A stretch of 32,447 nucleotides of DNA, taken from an uncultured Methanobrevibacter sp. Its GTDB lineage: Archaea; Methanobacteriota; Methanobacteria; Methanobacteriales; Methanobacteriaceae. A program made the translations under genes and the position numbers. Shown here in pieces: positions 23,459-30,661 of the stretch. The DNA lies in contig CACYJH010000019.1 in NCBI GenBank assembly GCA_902774685.1, forward strand, positions 1 through 32,447, read 5' to 3'. Positions within the stretch are counted from its first letter, which is position 1. Each line of letters begins with the position of its first letter. A model generated the notes under the pieces. It saw nothing but the letters and a program-made list of their open reading frames with translations, was not told where the DNA came from and searched no databases.

Positions 23459-24907
23459 ATGTCAATTAGAGAAAGTCTTGAAAAGGTAAGAGATAATGTA
23501 TGGGAACTCCCAAGCAGTTATAAAAAGGAAATGAGAGTTCCTGGAAGAATGTATCTTGATGATGAAGCTGTTCAAACCATTGAAGAGGGCGCTCTTGAAC
23601 AGGTAGCTAATGTTGCATGTATGCCAGGTATTCAAGGTGCATCCATCGCTATGCCGGATATTCACTTTGGATACGGGTTCAGCATTGGTGGTGTAGGAGC
23701 TTTTAATTATAATAATGGGGTTGTAAGTCCTGGAGGAGTAGGTTTTGATATTAACTGTGGAGTCAGAATGCTCAGAACCAACTTGACTGAAGATGAAATC
23801 AAGCCAAAACTTAAGGAACTTACTGAAGTTTTATTCAAAAACATTCCATCAGGTGTAGGAAGTAAAGGTCAAATAAGGCTTAAGGATAATGAGATCAATG
23901 AAGTCTTGGACTATGGTGCTTGGTGGGCTGTAGAACGTGGATTCGGTTGGGAAGATGACCTTAAATTCCTGGAAGAAAACGGTAGGATGAAGGAAGCTGA
24001 ATCTGCAATTGTAAGTGATAAGGCTAAAAAAAGAGGAATTCCTCAATTAGGTTCATTAGGTTCTGGAAACCACTTCCTTGAAGTTCAAAAGATTGATGAA
24101 ATCTATGATGAGACTGTAGCAAAGGCATTTGGTCTTGAAGCAGGATCAATAGCCATCATGATTCACAGTGGTTCAAGAGGATGCGGTCACCAAATCTGTT
24201 CTGATTATTTGAGAAAGATGGATAAGGCTTATAGAAACTATAAGATCAATATCCCTGATAGGCAATTGGCTTGTGCACCTATTGATTCCAAAGAGGCACA
24301 AGGCTACTTGAAGGCTATGGCTGCAGGTGCCAACTATGCATGGGCAAACCGTCAAATGATGTCCCATTGGGTAAGGGAATCCTTTGAACAAGTCTTCTCT
24401 CGCAGTGCTGATGATATGGATATGGGCATAATCTATGATGTTGCACATAACATTGCTAAAAAGGAAGTTCATAAGGTTAAAGGTTCCCATATGGAAGTTC
24501 TTGTTCACAGAAAAGGAGCTACTCGTGCATTTGGTCCTGGAAGACGTGAAATTCCTAAGGAATACCGTTCTGTAGGTCAACCTGTATTGATTCCTGGAAC
24601 CATGGGTACAGTATCTTACATCTTGCATGGTACCGATGTTGCTATGGAAGAGACCTTCGGTTCAACTGCTCACGGTGCAGGAAGAGTCTTGTCAAGAACT
24701 GCAGCTAAAAAACAATTCACTGCAGAAGGAATTGAGAAGGAATTGAATGCAAAAGGAATTCATGTAAAAGCAAATTCCGCTCCAGTTTTAGCTGAAGAGG
24801 CACCTGGTGCATACAAGAATGTCGATTCAGTTGTCAAAACATCTCACGATGCAGGAATTGCTAAATTAGTAGCTAAAGTTGTTCCTTTAGCAGTTACAAA
24901 AGGATAA
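23459..24907 (+). CDS. rtcB: RNA-splicing ligase RtcB
   Basis: The 482-residue protein contains all RtcB motifs: [30 protein letters not shown] with metal ligand Cys100, [56 protein letters not shown], and [13 protein letters not shown] with the guanylated His405. It joins 2',3'-cyclic phosphate and 5'-hydroxyl RNA ends with GTP and Mn2+, sealing tRNA halves after intron removal. No intein is present. The ATG at 23459 follows CCGTGAT; a GTG at 23450 overlaps that site. Archease, its cofactor, is encoded divergently 850 bases away. Confidence 0.96.
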   Translation: MSIRESLEKVRDNVWELPSSYKKEMRVPGRMYLDDEAVQTIEEGALEQVANVACMPGIQGASIAMPDIHFGYGFSIGGVGAFNYNNGVVSPGGVGFDINCGVRMLRTNLTEDEIKPKLKELTEVLFKNIPSGVGSKGQIRLKDNEINEVLDYGAWWAVERGFGWEDDLKFLEENGRMKEAESAIVSDKAKKRGIPQLGSLGSGNHFLEVQKIDEIYDETVAKAFGLEAGSIAIMIHSGSRGCGHQICSDYLRKMDKAYRNYKINIPDRQLACAPIDSKEAQGYLKAMAAGANYAWANRQMMSHWVRESFEQVFSRSADDMDMGIIYDVAHNIAKKEVHKVKGSHMEVLVHRKGATRAFGPGRREIPKEYRSVGQPVLIPGTMGTVSYILHGTDVAMEETFGSTAHGAGRVLSRTAAKKQFTAEGIEKELNAKGIHVKANSAPVLAEEAPGAYKNVDSVVKTSHDAGIAKLVAKVVPLAVTKG

Positions 24908-24927
24908 ATTTTATCCTTAACTTTTTT
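24900..24927 (+). terminator. Hairpin terminator overlapping rtcB stop
   Basis: AAGGATAA (24900-24907, including the stop codon) pairs with TTATCCTT (24911-24918) around ATT, followed by AAC and seven T. Confidence 0.7.
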
Positions 24928-25040
24928 TATTTTAAACTATTTATTTATTAAAATAATTTATATTGAAATGATTTATATTAAAATAATTTATTTAATTTAT
25001 TAAAATATTGATTATTTTTCATTTTTATTGAGGTTATTGT

Positions 25041-25814
25041 ATGATTGGAATTATTGGCGGTAGTGGAGTAGAGGAAATAAGTGAATTGGCAGATGCAACT
25101 GAAACCAAAGTAGTTGAGACTGAATATGGCTCTGTTGAAGTTTCCCTTTTAAGCATTGGGGATAAGACAGTTGCTTTCATACCAAGACATTCTAAAGGTC
25201 ACACTTGCCCTCCACATAAGATCAATTTTAAGGCAAACATTATGGCTTTGAAGGAGATAGGAGTTAATCAGATTATGGCTACAAATGCTGTAGGGTCTCT
25301 TGACATTGATATTGGTCCTGGATCCATTGTTCTCCCAGATGACTTTTTGGATTTCACTGTAAATAGGGATAGGACTTTCTATGATAATGAGGTTATCCAT
25401 ATTGACATGACAGAACCATTCTGCAACAGGTTAAGAGGAGCTATTTTAGCAAATTCAGACTGTGTGAATGGGTCTGTAGTTGATGGAGGCACAATTGTCT
25501 GTACAGAAGGGCCAAGATTTGAAACTCCTGCTGAGATTAAAATGTTTGGCATACTTGGAGGATCAATTGTGGGTATGACCACATTGCCTGAAGCAGTTCT
25601 TGCAAGGGAAAAAGAGATGTGTTATGCTTCTATAGCAGTTGTTTCCAATTATTCAACTTCAATTTCTCCGACTAAATTAAATACAGAAGAAGTTCTTGAA
25701 ATAATGGCTCAAAAGAAAGAGGAATTGATTGATTTATTGTTTAATACAATTAATGAATTACCTACAGATTATTATTGTGATTGTCAGCATGTTTTGGATG
25801 ATGCACATATGTAA
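25041..25814 (+). CDS. mtnP: S-methyl-5'-thioinosine / 5'-methylthioadenosine phosphorylase
   Basis: The 257-residue protein belongs to the MTAP/PNP trimeric phosphorylases: IGIIGGSGVEEI at the start, PRHSKGHTCPPHKINFKAN, ATNAVGSLDIDIGPGSIVLPDDFLDFT, CTEGPRFETPAEIKMF and VGMTTLPEAVLAREKEMCY. It splits methylthio-nucleosides with phosphate to recover methylthioribose-1-phosphate and a purine. In methanogens the homologue has been reported to prefer methylthioinosine; residues cannot settle this here. The C-terminus ends with a Cys-X-Cys (YYCDCQHVL). Start behind GAGGT at 25030-25034. The gene is closed by a strong hairpin and does not share an operon with its neighbours. Confidence 0.9.
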   Translation: MIGIIGGSGVEEISELADATETKVVETEYGSVEVSLLSIGDKTVAFIPRHSKGHTCPPHKINFKANIMALKEIGVNQIMATNAVGSLDIDIGPGSIVLPDDFLDFTVNRDRTFYDNEVIHIDMTEPFCNRLRGAILANSDCVNGSVVDGGTIVCTEGPRFETPAEIKMFGILGGSIVGMTTLPEAVLAREKEMCYASIAVVSNYSTSISPTKLNTEEVLEIMAQKKEELIDLLFNTINELPTDYYCDCQHVLDDAHM

Positions 25815-25816
25815 TC

Positions 25817-25868
25817 CAAACTTTTACTCGCTTCGCTCGCAAAAGTTTGATCAAAACTCTTTTTATTT
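25817..25868 (+). terminator. Hairpin terminator after phosphorylase gene
   Basis: CAAACTTTT (25817-25825) pairs with AAAAGTTTG (25841-25849). The tip is GC-TTC-GC above an internal loop. ATCAAAACTC and a T run follow. It is nearly the same as the cdc6 terminator at 21892. Confidence 0.8.
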
Positions 25869-25932
25869 GTTGAGCGAGTAATCTTTTTTTCTTTTTTTCA
25901 TTTTTTATTTTTATTTTTTGGACTGAAATTTA

Positions 25933-25978
25933 CTTTTTTATAAAAATCAGAAATCTTTATATGTAACCAAGTTTATAT
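25933..25978 (+). promoter_or_regulatory. Promoter block of tandem RNA copy 1 (identical to 26371-26416)
   Basis: These 46 bases are identical to 26371-26416. They contain a BRE-like TCAGAAATC and TATA box TTTATATG (25956-25963), plus a second TTTATAT at 25972-25978. From the first box transcription should start close to 25984, just before the first helix of the RNA. Perfect conservation while the RNA body diverged suggests selection on promoter strength or a recent conversion. Confidence 0.65.
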
Positions 25979-25983
25979 GATTT

Positions 25984-26300
25984 GTACCCATCAACCACAT
26001 AATCGAAATTTAACATAAACACGCCAAACACGTTTTATAGATTTTATGCGAGGGGGCATTTAATCTATAAAAGATTATGTTGTTGATTAACACCAATAAA
26101 TTATCATTATTTTATCACCTCCTTTGTTTTTTGTTTGTTCATAATATCATTTCGTCATTTGTTGCTTTCGGTTTTCACCTTTTTTTTGTGATAATTTATT
26201 GGTAGGGTATCATCTGGAGGGTTAGATAAGTTCAAGGAGGCTTATCTATTTGGGTTGGGATGTTTGATTTGTCAATTTGAATTTTTTGATTTTTAACTCA
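25984..26300 (+). ncRNA. Candidate structured ncRNA, copy 1
   Basis: No plausible protein frame exists in this stretch, yet it folds and has a second homologue downstream. Helices: P1 ATCAACCACATAATC (25990-26004) with GATTATGTTGTTGAT (26073-26087), one mismatch. Two small hairpins lie inside it, 26015-26038 (loop starting CCA) and 26039-26066 (loop GAGGGG). P3 is CCAATAAATTATCA (26093-26106) with TGATAATTTATTGG (26189-26202), perfect. P4 is TAGATAAG (26223-26230) with CTTATCTA (26241-26248), loop TTCAAGGAGG. CCTCCTT (26119-26125) can pair with AAGGAGG in the P4 loop. ATCACCTCCT (26114-26123) equals the 16S rRNA 3' end as I know it. The 3' end is not sharply defined; T runs begin near 26283. 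Confidence 0.7.
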
Positions 26301-26370
26301 ATTCTTTCTTATTTTTTAAATTAAAGCTAATTATTTTTTTTAATTTTCATTATTTAGGATGGAATTTCAG

Positions 26371-26416
26371 CTTTTTTATAAAAATCAGAAATCTTTATAT
26401 GTAACCAAGTTTATAT
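26371..26416 (+). promoter_or_regulatory. Promoter block of tandem RNA copy 2
   Basis: Identical to 25933-25978. TATA TTTATATG at 26394-26401 predicts a start near 26421. The 70 bases between the end of copy 1 and this block are T-rich and unrelated to copy 1's upstream DNA. Confidence 0.65.
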
Positions 26417-26420
26417 ACTT

Positions 26421-26747
26421 GTTACCATCAACCACATAATCTAAAATTTTCAAACCACCTTTGAAAATGGATTTAATTAAGGGGTATAAATCCATGATTA
26501 TGTCGTTGATCTGCACCAATAAATTATCACACAGGAAATCATCATAGTAAATCACTCCTTATTTCGTTTGTTCATATAATATCTAGTCATGTTTTTCATC
26601 CTTTGTGTTGTTTCGGATTTCATCAGGTGTGTAATTTATTGGTGTTTTAATGAACTTGGCAGGGTCTTATCAATAAGTTCAAAGTGGCTTCTTGATAAGT
26701 GGGAGGGAATGTTCATTATTGCCGTATTTTGCTGTTGAACTTTTTTT
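26421..26747 (+). ncRNA. Candidate structured ncRNA, copy 2
   Basis: Homologue of copy 1 with the same helices. P1 is ATCAACCACATAATC (26427-26441) with GATTATGTCGTTGAT (26496-26510). Inner hairpins are ATTTTCAAA/TTTGAAAAT (26446-26454 with 26460-26468, loop CCACC) and ATGGATTTA/TAAATCCAT (26467-26475 with 26487-26495, loop containing GGGG). P3 is CACCAATAAATTATCACAC (26514-26532) with GTGTGTAATTTATTGGTG (26627-26644). P4 is CTTATCAATAAG (26666-26677) with CTTCTTGATAAG (26688-26699), loop TTCAAAGTGG. The P3 loop shares GTTTGTTCATA and TTTCGG stretches with copy 1. The end is set at the seven T of 26741-26747, which sit just before the ribosome binding site of the 26766 gene, so this copy could also act as its leader. 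Confidence 0.7.
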
Positions 26748-26765
26748 ATTTCGAGGTATTTTTTT

Positions 26766-27491
26766 ATGAATGATTTTGGTTTAGTGCAATTGATTTGGAT
26801 TAAGAGATTGGTAAGTGAGACAACTAGAATAAATACTTTAATTGAATGCAATAGATTATCTAAAAGAGACTTAAACAGATATAAATCTGTCATTTCAGCT
26901 ATTGATGACTTTTGTGCATTTGTAATCAACTCCCAAAACTGGAGAGATGTCAAAAATATTTCAAGCATTGTTGATGAAGTTGAAATGGTTTTGTTCCAAC
27001 ACTTCTATGAACAGATAGATGCTTTTGAAGATGAAAAAGTTGATTTGGATTTATCCAGCAGTGATGAAGTGAACCTTAGATTCGAAAATCCTCTTCTTGA
27101 TGATATGACATTTTCTGTAATTGATGATGAAACATACAGCAACATAGATATGATCGAGAATATAGGGGAAGAACCTTTCAATGGCCCAATTTTAGAAGGA
27201 ACTGTCTTTGAAGCTCCTGAAGAAATAGTTTTTGAATTGGACAATGATGAGTCCCTGGAAAAAATATTCAATATGGGAGATGGTGATTCCATGGAAATAT
27301 CCTTGGAGGATTTTATAAAATTAATCAGTCAAAATCAGGATGATCTCTCATTTACATTGAATCCTGAAGTATGCGGTGATGATTACACTGAAGGGGAAGA
27401 AGTTTCATTTGAGGAATTTGTTGCCAATCTTATAGTTAATAATTCCAAAACTTCCGGATTTAACTTAATTGATGATGAAGACTTTTTTTAA
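26766..27491 (+). CDS. Acidic hypothetical protein downstream of the tandem RNAs
   Basis: I recognise no family in this 241-residue protein. Residues 1-85 look helical and mixed in charge (GLVQLIWIKRLVSETTRINTL, then CNRLSKRDLNRYKSVISAIDD), with no membrane segment. Residues 90-241 are strongly acidic with repeated Phe-Glu/Asp-Glu stretches (SMEISLEDFIKLISQNQDDL and EGEEVSFEEFVANLIVN are two similar helix-like units). It ends DDEDFF. GAGGT at 26753-26757 precedes the ATG. It starts 18 bases after the T run that closes RNA copy 2, so its expression may depend on read-through from that RNA. It could be a binding partner of a basic protein or nucleic-acid complex, but that is only a guess. Confidence 0.75.
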   Translation: MNDFGLVQLIWIKRLVSETTRINTLIECNRLSKRDLNRYKSVISAIDDFCAFVINSQNWRDVKNISSIVDEVEMVLFQHFYEQIDAFEDEKVDLDLSSSDEVNLRFENPLLDDMTFSVIDDETYSNIDMIENIGEEPFNGPILEGTVFEAPEEIVFELDNDESLEKIFNMGDGDSMEISLEDFIKLISQNQDDLSFTLNPEVCGDDYTEGEEVSFEEFVANLIVNNSKTSGFNLIDDEDFF

Positions 27492-27578
27492 TTGATTAAA
27501 TCATCATTCTTATTTTATTTTAATATTTCTCTAGCTATTTTTAGTTAGTTCTAAACATTTTTATCATTTTTTATTTCA

Positions 27579-27640
27579 GCATTCTATTCTTAAGATTTTT
27601 CACCATTTTCTATTTTGGCATTCTATTCTTAAGATTTTTT
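27579..27640 (+). repeat. 39-bp spaced direct repeat after the acidic gene
   Basis: GCATTCTATTCTTAAGATTT occurs at 27579 and again at 27618. It is part of the T-rich convergent gap 27492-27638 that should terminate both flanking genes. Confidence 0.6.
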
Positions 27641-27851
27641 ATCTATTCTTATCTTTCCTCATATCACTAATAAAGATGTCTTCTATTTTCACATCAAATT
27701 TATGGGCTATCTTGAAGGCAAGTTCAAGTGATGGATTGTATTTGTCATTTTCAATAGCCACTATGGTCTGTCTGCTGACTCCCAATTCATTAGCTAATTC
27801 TTCTTGGGTGATATTTTCGATGGCTCTGTAAATTCTTAAATTGTTCCTCAT
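27639..27851 (-). CDS. Small HTH (Xre/YozG-like) transcriptional regulator
   Basis: The 70-residue protein is one helix-turn-helix domain: NLRIYRAIENITQEELANELGVSRQTIVAIENDKYNPSLELAFKIAHKFDVKIEDIF, the compact Xre type found next to many archaeal and bacterial operons. The ATG at 27851 is used because AGGAG (27860-27864, minus strand) is eight bases upstream; a TTG at 27857 is too close to it. A palindrome AAGTTA-TCT-TAACTT lies at 27908-27922 between the probable TATA region and the start of this gene, so it likely represses itself. The divergent gene at 28045 (Cys-rich) shares the 193-base gap and could be a target. Confidence 0.88.
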   Translation of the reverse strand: MRNNLRIYRAIENITQEELANELGVSRQTIVAIENDKYNPSLELAFKIAHKFDVKIEDIFISDMRKDKNR

Positions 27852-27907
27852 CTTCAATTCTCCTTTCCTTATCTTTGGACATATGTGATTTTTATATTTT
27901 TTATGTA

Positions 27908-27922
27908 AAGTTATCTTAACTT
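27908..27922. promoter_or_regulatory. Palindromic operator candidate for the HTH regulator
   Basis: AAGTTA (27908-27913) and TAACTT (27917-27922) form a perfect inverted repeat with a 3-base spacer. It lies next to the minus-strand TATA-like ATATATTTATAC (about 27937-27926), i.e. near the start site of the regulator gene. Confidence 0.4.
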
Positions 27923-27974
27923 ATTGTATAAATATATGTACTTAATGTTAAATATTATTTACTATTATTAGGTA

Positions 27975-27983
27975 TTTATATAG
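27975..27983 (+). promoter_or_regulatory. TATA box for the Cys/His-rich protein gene
   Basis: TTTATATAG at 27975-27983 predicts a start near 28002 and a leader of about 40 nt with AGGTGGT at 28032-28038. Confidence 0.5.
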
Positions 27984-28044
27984 TATTATGAATATATATT
28001 CAAAATGTAATTTTATTAAGTTTAAAAAATAAGGTGGTTATTAT

Positions 28045-28344
28045 ATGGAAAAAGCTTTAACTTTAAAATATACTTGTAAAGATTGCGGATTCACTTGGAT
28101 TACTTTAAACGGTGAACACTCAATCTGTCCTAAATGTCACAGTGAAAATATTGAATTCTTAGAGGAAGTAAAAGATTTAGATATTGATGCAATTCTTGCT
28201 CACAATAAAAGGAGAGGTGGATGTTGCGGTTCTGCACGTGGAAAAGGCCCTTTAACTTGTGGCAAACCAATGCCGGACCATGCAAATCCTAATATTCAAC
28301 ATCATAACCATAATAAAAAAACTTGTTGCGGTTATAATGAATAG
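28045..28344 (+). CDS. Small Cys/His-rich zinc-ribbon protein, unknown
   Basis: The 99-residue protein has an N-terminal zinc ribbon (YTCKDCGFTW ... SICPKCHSENIEF: C-X2-C, 16 residues, C-X2-C), like that in HypA or rubredoxin-like metal proteins. The C-terminal half is unusual: GGCCGSARGKGPLTCGKP, a His-rich stretch (QHHNHNKKT) and a final CCGYNE. These five extra Cys and several His could bind another metal or cluster. I know no named family for the whole. It has its own TATA box and a strong AGGTGGT site and is divergent from the HTH regulator gene; a metal- or redox-related role is an inference. Confidence 0.75.
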   Translation: MEKALTLKYTCKDCGFTWITLNGEHSICPKCHSENIEFLEEVKDLDIDAILAHNKRRGGCCGSARGKGPLTCGKPMPDHANPNIQHHNHNKKTCCGYNE

Positions 28345-28561
28345 TTAATATCTTTTTCCTCAAATTTTTATATCTCTCCTTTTATTTTTTTAAATTTCAT
28401 GAAATCATATTTCATTTTCATGAAGATTTTTCAACTTTTTTTTAATCTATTCACTTTAGATTCTTATTTAATCTAATTTTCTTATTTTTTTAAGTTCTTC
28501 CAATTTAAATAATAAACTATTTATTATAAAGATAATATAAATTAATTTATAAGATTATACT

Positions 28562-28604
28562 GGGTTAATTATTATTTTAATGTAAAATGGATAATCATTA
28601 ACTC
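28562..28604 (+). promoter_or_regulatory. Imperfect inverted repeat upstream of the tocopherol-cyclase-like gene
   Basis: GGGTTAAT-T-ATTAT (28562-28575) pairs with ATAAT-C-ATTAACTC (28591-28604): 13 pairs including one G-T, one mismatch, loop of 15. It lies just downstream of TTTATAAG (28546-28553), so it overlaps or directly follows the expected start of transcription. The 324-base gap 28345-28668 also has the 12-base palindrome ATTTCATGAAAT at 28394-28405; its core TTTCATGAA recurs near 28416. Confidence 0.4.
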
Positions 28605-28668
28605 CTTTAACTTATGGGTTTATTAAAATTATTAAATGATTGTATTATTTCTTTTTGGAGGATTTCTA

Positions 28669-29817
28669 ATGAATAAAAGTGATTTGAAAAGAGACCATTA
28701 TATGTTGAAAGGTCCCCTTGCCAAGCAAGGTTATGACTGGTGGTGGCATTCTTTCACTGCTTACAATAAGGAAACCGGGGAACCAAGACCATTCTTTATA
28801 GAATACTTCGTTTGTAACCCTGATTTGGCTGAAGATGAACCTACCTTAGGCCAAGACCCTAAAAACATTGAAGCAGGAAAAAAACCATCTTACTGCATGT
28901 TAAAAGTCGGAGCATATGGAAAAGACCCTAAACAGATTCACAATTTCTATTCCATGAAAGACTTTGAATGTCCTGATGATAGATTGGACATAAAGATTGG
29001 GGAGTACAGTTTGACTGAAACACATATGACCGGTTACTGTAAAGTCACTGAAGATGAAGCACGTGATCATCCAGAATATATGTCTGATGCAGGAGAAATG
29101 AAATGGGATTTAGACATAGATAAACAAATTACTTTTAATGTAGGTTATGGTGCTAACAGTTTCTTTAGAAAAATAAATGCTTTCGAAATGTTTTGGCACG
29201 CTGAAGGAATCAAGACTCAATATAGTGGAACCGTTGAATTGGATGGTGTTGAGTATGAAGTAATTCCTGAAAAATCCTTCGGATATGCAGATAAGAACTG
29301 GGGTGGAGACTTTACAAGCCCTTGGTTATGGATATCCTCCTGTAATTTAACAAGTTTAATCACAGGCAAAAAACTTAATAATTCCGCTTTTGAAGCAGGT
29401 GGAGGAAAACCTAAGGCATTCGGTATTTCACTTCCTCGTAAATTATTGATTGGTTTCTATTATGAAGGAAAGATGTATGAATACAACTTTGCAAGATTCT
29501 GGAATAATGTAAGGGTCAAATTTGGTTTCAAGGAAGGAAAAGAAGTAAACGAATGGTTCATCAACTGCAGTAACTGGAACAGCAAACTTGAATTGAAATT
29601 ATACTGCAAACGTGATGAAATGATGCTTTTCAACTATGAAGCTCCTACCGGTAAAAAACTTCACACCCGTCTTTGGAATGGTGGAAGCGGTTATGGTGAA
29701 ATCAAATTGATGAAAAAGGATGGAACCTTAATCGACCATGTGAAAATAGAAAATGCCGGTTGTGAATACGGAGAATATGATGATGACAGAACTCACAATG
29801 TTATAGATGATGTATAA
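28669..29817 (+). CDS. Tocopherol-cyclase-like (VTE1-like) protein
   Basis: The 382-residue soluble protein resembles the tocopherol cyclase family: near the start KQGYDWWWHSFTAYN followed by FFIEYFV, in the middle YGANSFFRKINAFEMFWHAEG and SGTVELDGVEYEV, then FGYADKNWGGDFTSPWLWISSCNL, and later GFYYEGKMYEYNFARFW. The Trp-rich opening and KNWG...PWLW are the features I rely on. Plant and cyanobacterial members close the chromanol ring of vitamin E; homologues in anaerobes have no known reaction. The ATG at 28669 follows GGAGGAT (28657-28663). The next gene is in the phytol/dolichol kinase family, so a shared prenyl-lipid role is plausible. A methanogen makes no tocopherol as far as known. Confidence 0.7.
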   Translation: MNKSDLKRDHYMLKGPLAKQGYDWWWHSFTAYNKETGEPRPFFIEYFVCNPDLAEDEPTLGQDPKNIEAGKKPSYCMLKVGAYGKDPKQIHNFYSMKDFECPDDRLDIKIGEYSLTETHMTGYCKVTEDEARDHPEYMSDAGEMKWDLDIDKQITFNVGYGANSFFRKINAFEMFWHAEGIKTQYSGTVELDGVEYEVIPEKSFGYADKNWGGDFTSPWLWISSCNLTSLITGKKLNNSAFEAGGGKPKAFGISLPRKLLIGFYYEGKMYEYNFARFWNNVRVKFGFKEGKEVNEWFINCSNWNSKLELKLYCKRDEMMLFNYEAPTGKKLHTRLWNGGSGYGEIKLMKKDGTLIDHVKIENAGCEYGEYDDDRTHNVIDDV

Positions 29818-29927
29818 ATCATCTATGGCATTATTTTTTTATCGTGCTGGTTTCTTAATTAATTTAACTTTATTATGAGTATTATTTATTAATTCAATTA
29901 TTAGTTTGAGTTTAAAGAGTAGATATT

Positions 29928-30617
29928 ATGTTGTTTTCAGATATGGTTGCATTAATTATTGTTTATCTTTATGTTATTGTAATCTTTATATTGGCGGAAA
30001 AGGTTTTAAAAAGTAAACCTGAAGTATCTCGTAAGTTTTTACACATTATGGTAGGTAATATGATATTTGCCATGCCATTCTTCTCAGATCCATGGATCAT
30101 GCTTTTATTCATTACTTTGCCGGTGACTGTTGCGCTCTTCTTCCTAACAGAGTATTCACCTATTAAAATTAAGAACAGCGTTACTGAGTCTGGCCATGCA
30201 TTAGGATTGTTCTTCTATGCATTGATTTGGTCAATCTTACTCTTGATTTACCCAATATTAATCGATCCTAACTTACTTTGGATTGTAGCATTAGCTATTG
30301 TTCCTTTGGTATACGGTGATGGATTTGCAGCTCTTGTCGGTGGAAAATGGGGCAGAATCAAATACCATATATTCGGTGGAGAAAAAACTCTTGCAGGTTC
30401 CCTTGCAATGCTTGCAGTAACTGCAGTGCTTTCCGTATTTGTATGGGTATTCTACAGTGCAATGGGATACACCCTTCCAGAGCTTAACTTCTGGTACATT
30501 TTGATCATTTCTGCACTTGCAACTATTGCAGAAGCTATCAGTTATGGTGGAATCGATAACCTTACCGTTCCTTCTGTAACTTCAATCTTGTATTATTTGG
30601 TTGCAACTGTATTATAA
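29928..30617 (+). CDS. Phytol/dolichol kinase-CDP-diglyceride synthetase family membrane protein
   Basis: The 229-residue protein has about six or seven membrane helices. Two family motifs are clear: VSRKFLHIMVGNMIFAMPF near residue 34, and VYGDGFAALVGGKWGRIKYH followed by FGGEKTLAGSLAML near 125-160. This is the pattern of phytol kinase VTE5, farnesol kinase, dolichol kinase and related CTP-dependent enzymes, which phosphorylate an isoprenoid alcohol at the membrane. It is short, like the bacterial and archaeal members. It lies 110 bases after the tocopherol-cyclase-like gene; a T run near 29834 might end the first transcript, so cotranscription is possible but not certain. The site before the ATG (GAGTAGAT) is weak. 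Confidence 0.75.
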   Translation: MLFSDMVALIIVYLYVIVIFILAEKVLKSKPEVSRKFLHIMVGNMIFAMPFFSDPWIMLLFITLPVTVALFFLTEYSPIKIKNSVTESGHALGLFFYALIWSILLLIYPILIDPNLLWIVALAIVPLVYGDGFAALVGGKWGRIKYHIFGGEKTLAGSLAMLAVTAVLSVFVWVFYSAMGYTLPELNFWYILIISALATIAEAISYGGIDNLTVPSVTSILYYLVATVL

Positions 30618-30618
30618 T

Positions 30619-30661
30619 GTTATCACTTATTGTGATAACCTTTCTTCTTTTTTTTATTTAT
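30619..30661 (+). terminator. Hairpin terminator after kinase-family gene
   Basis: GTTATCAC (30619-30626) pairs perfectly with GTGATAAC (30632-30639), loop TTATT, followed by C and T-rich DNA. Confidence 0.8.

Noticed and set aside
25984..26747. Transposon or insertion sequence explaining the duplicated region
   Set aside because: No transposase frame, no terminal inverted repeats and no target-site duplication are visible; conserved pairing argues for RNA genes.
25984..26747. SRP RNA, RNase P RNA or tRNA
   Set aside because: The universal motifs I know for these (SRP helix 8 GGAA-type loop with its asymmetric loop, RNase P CR-I to CR-V, the tRNA T-loop) are not seen.
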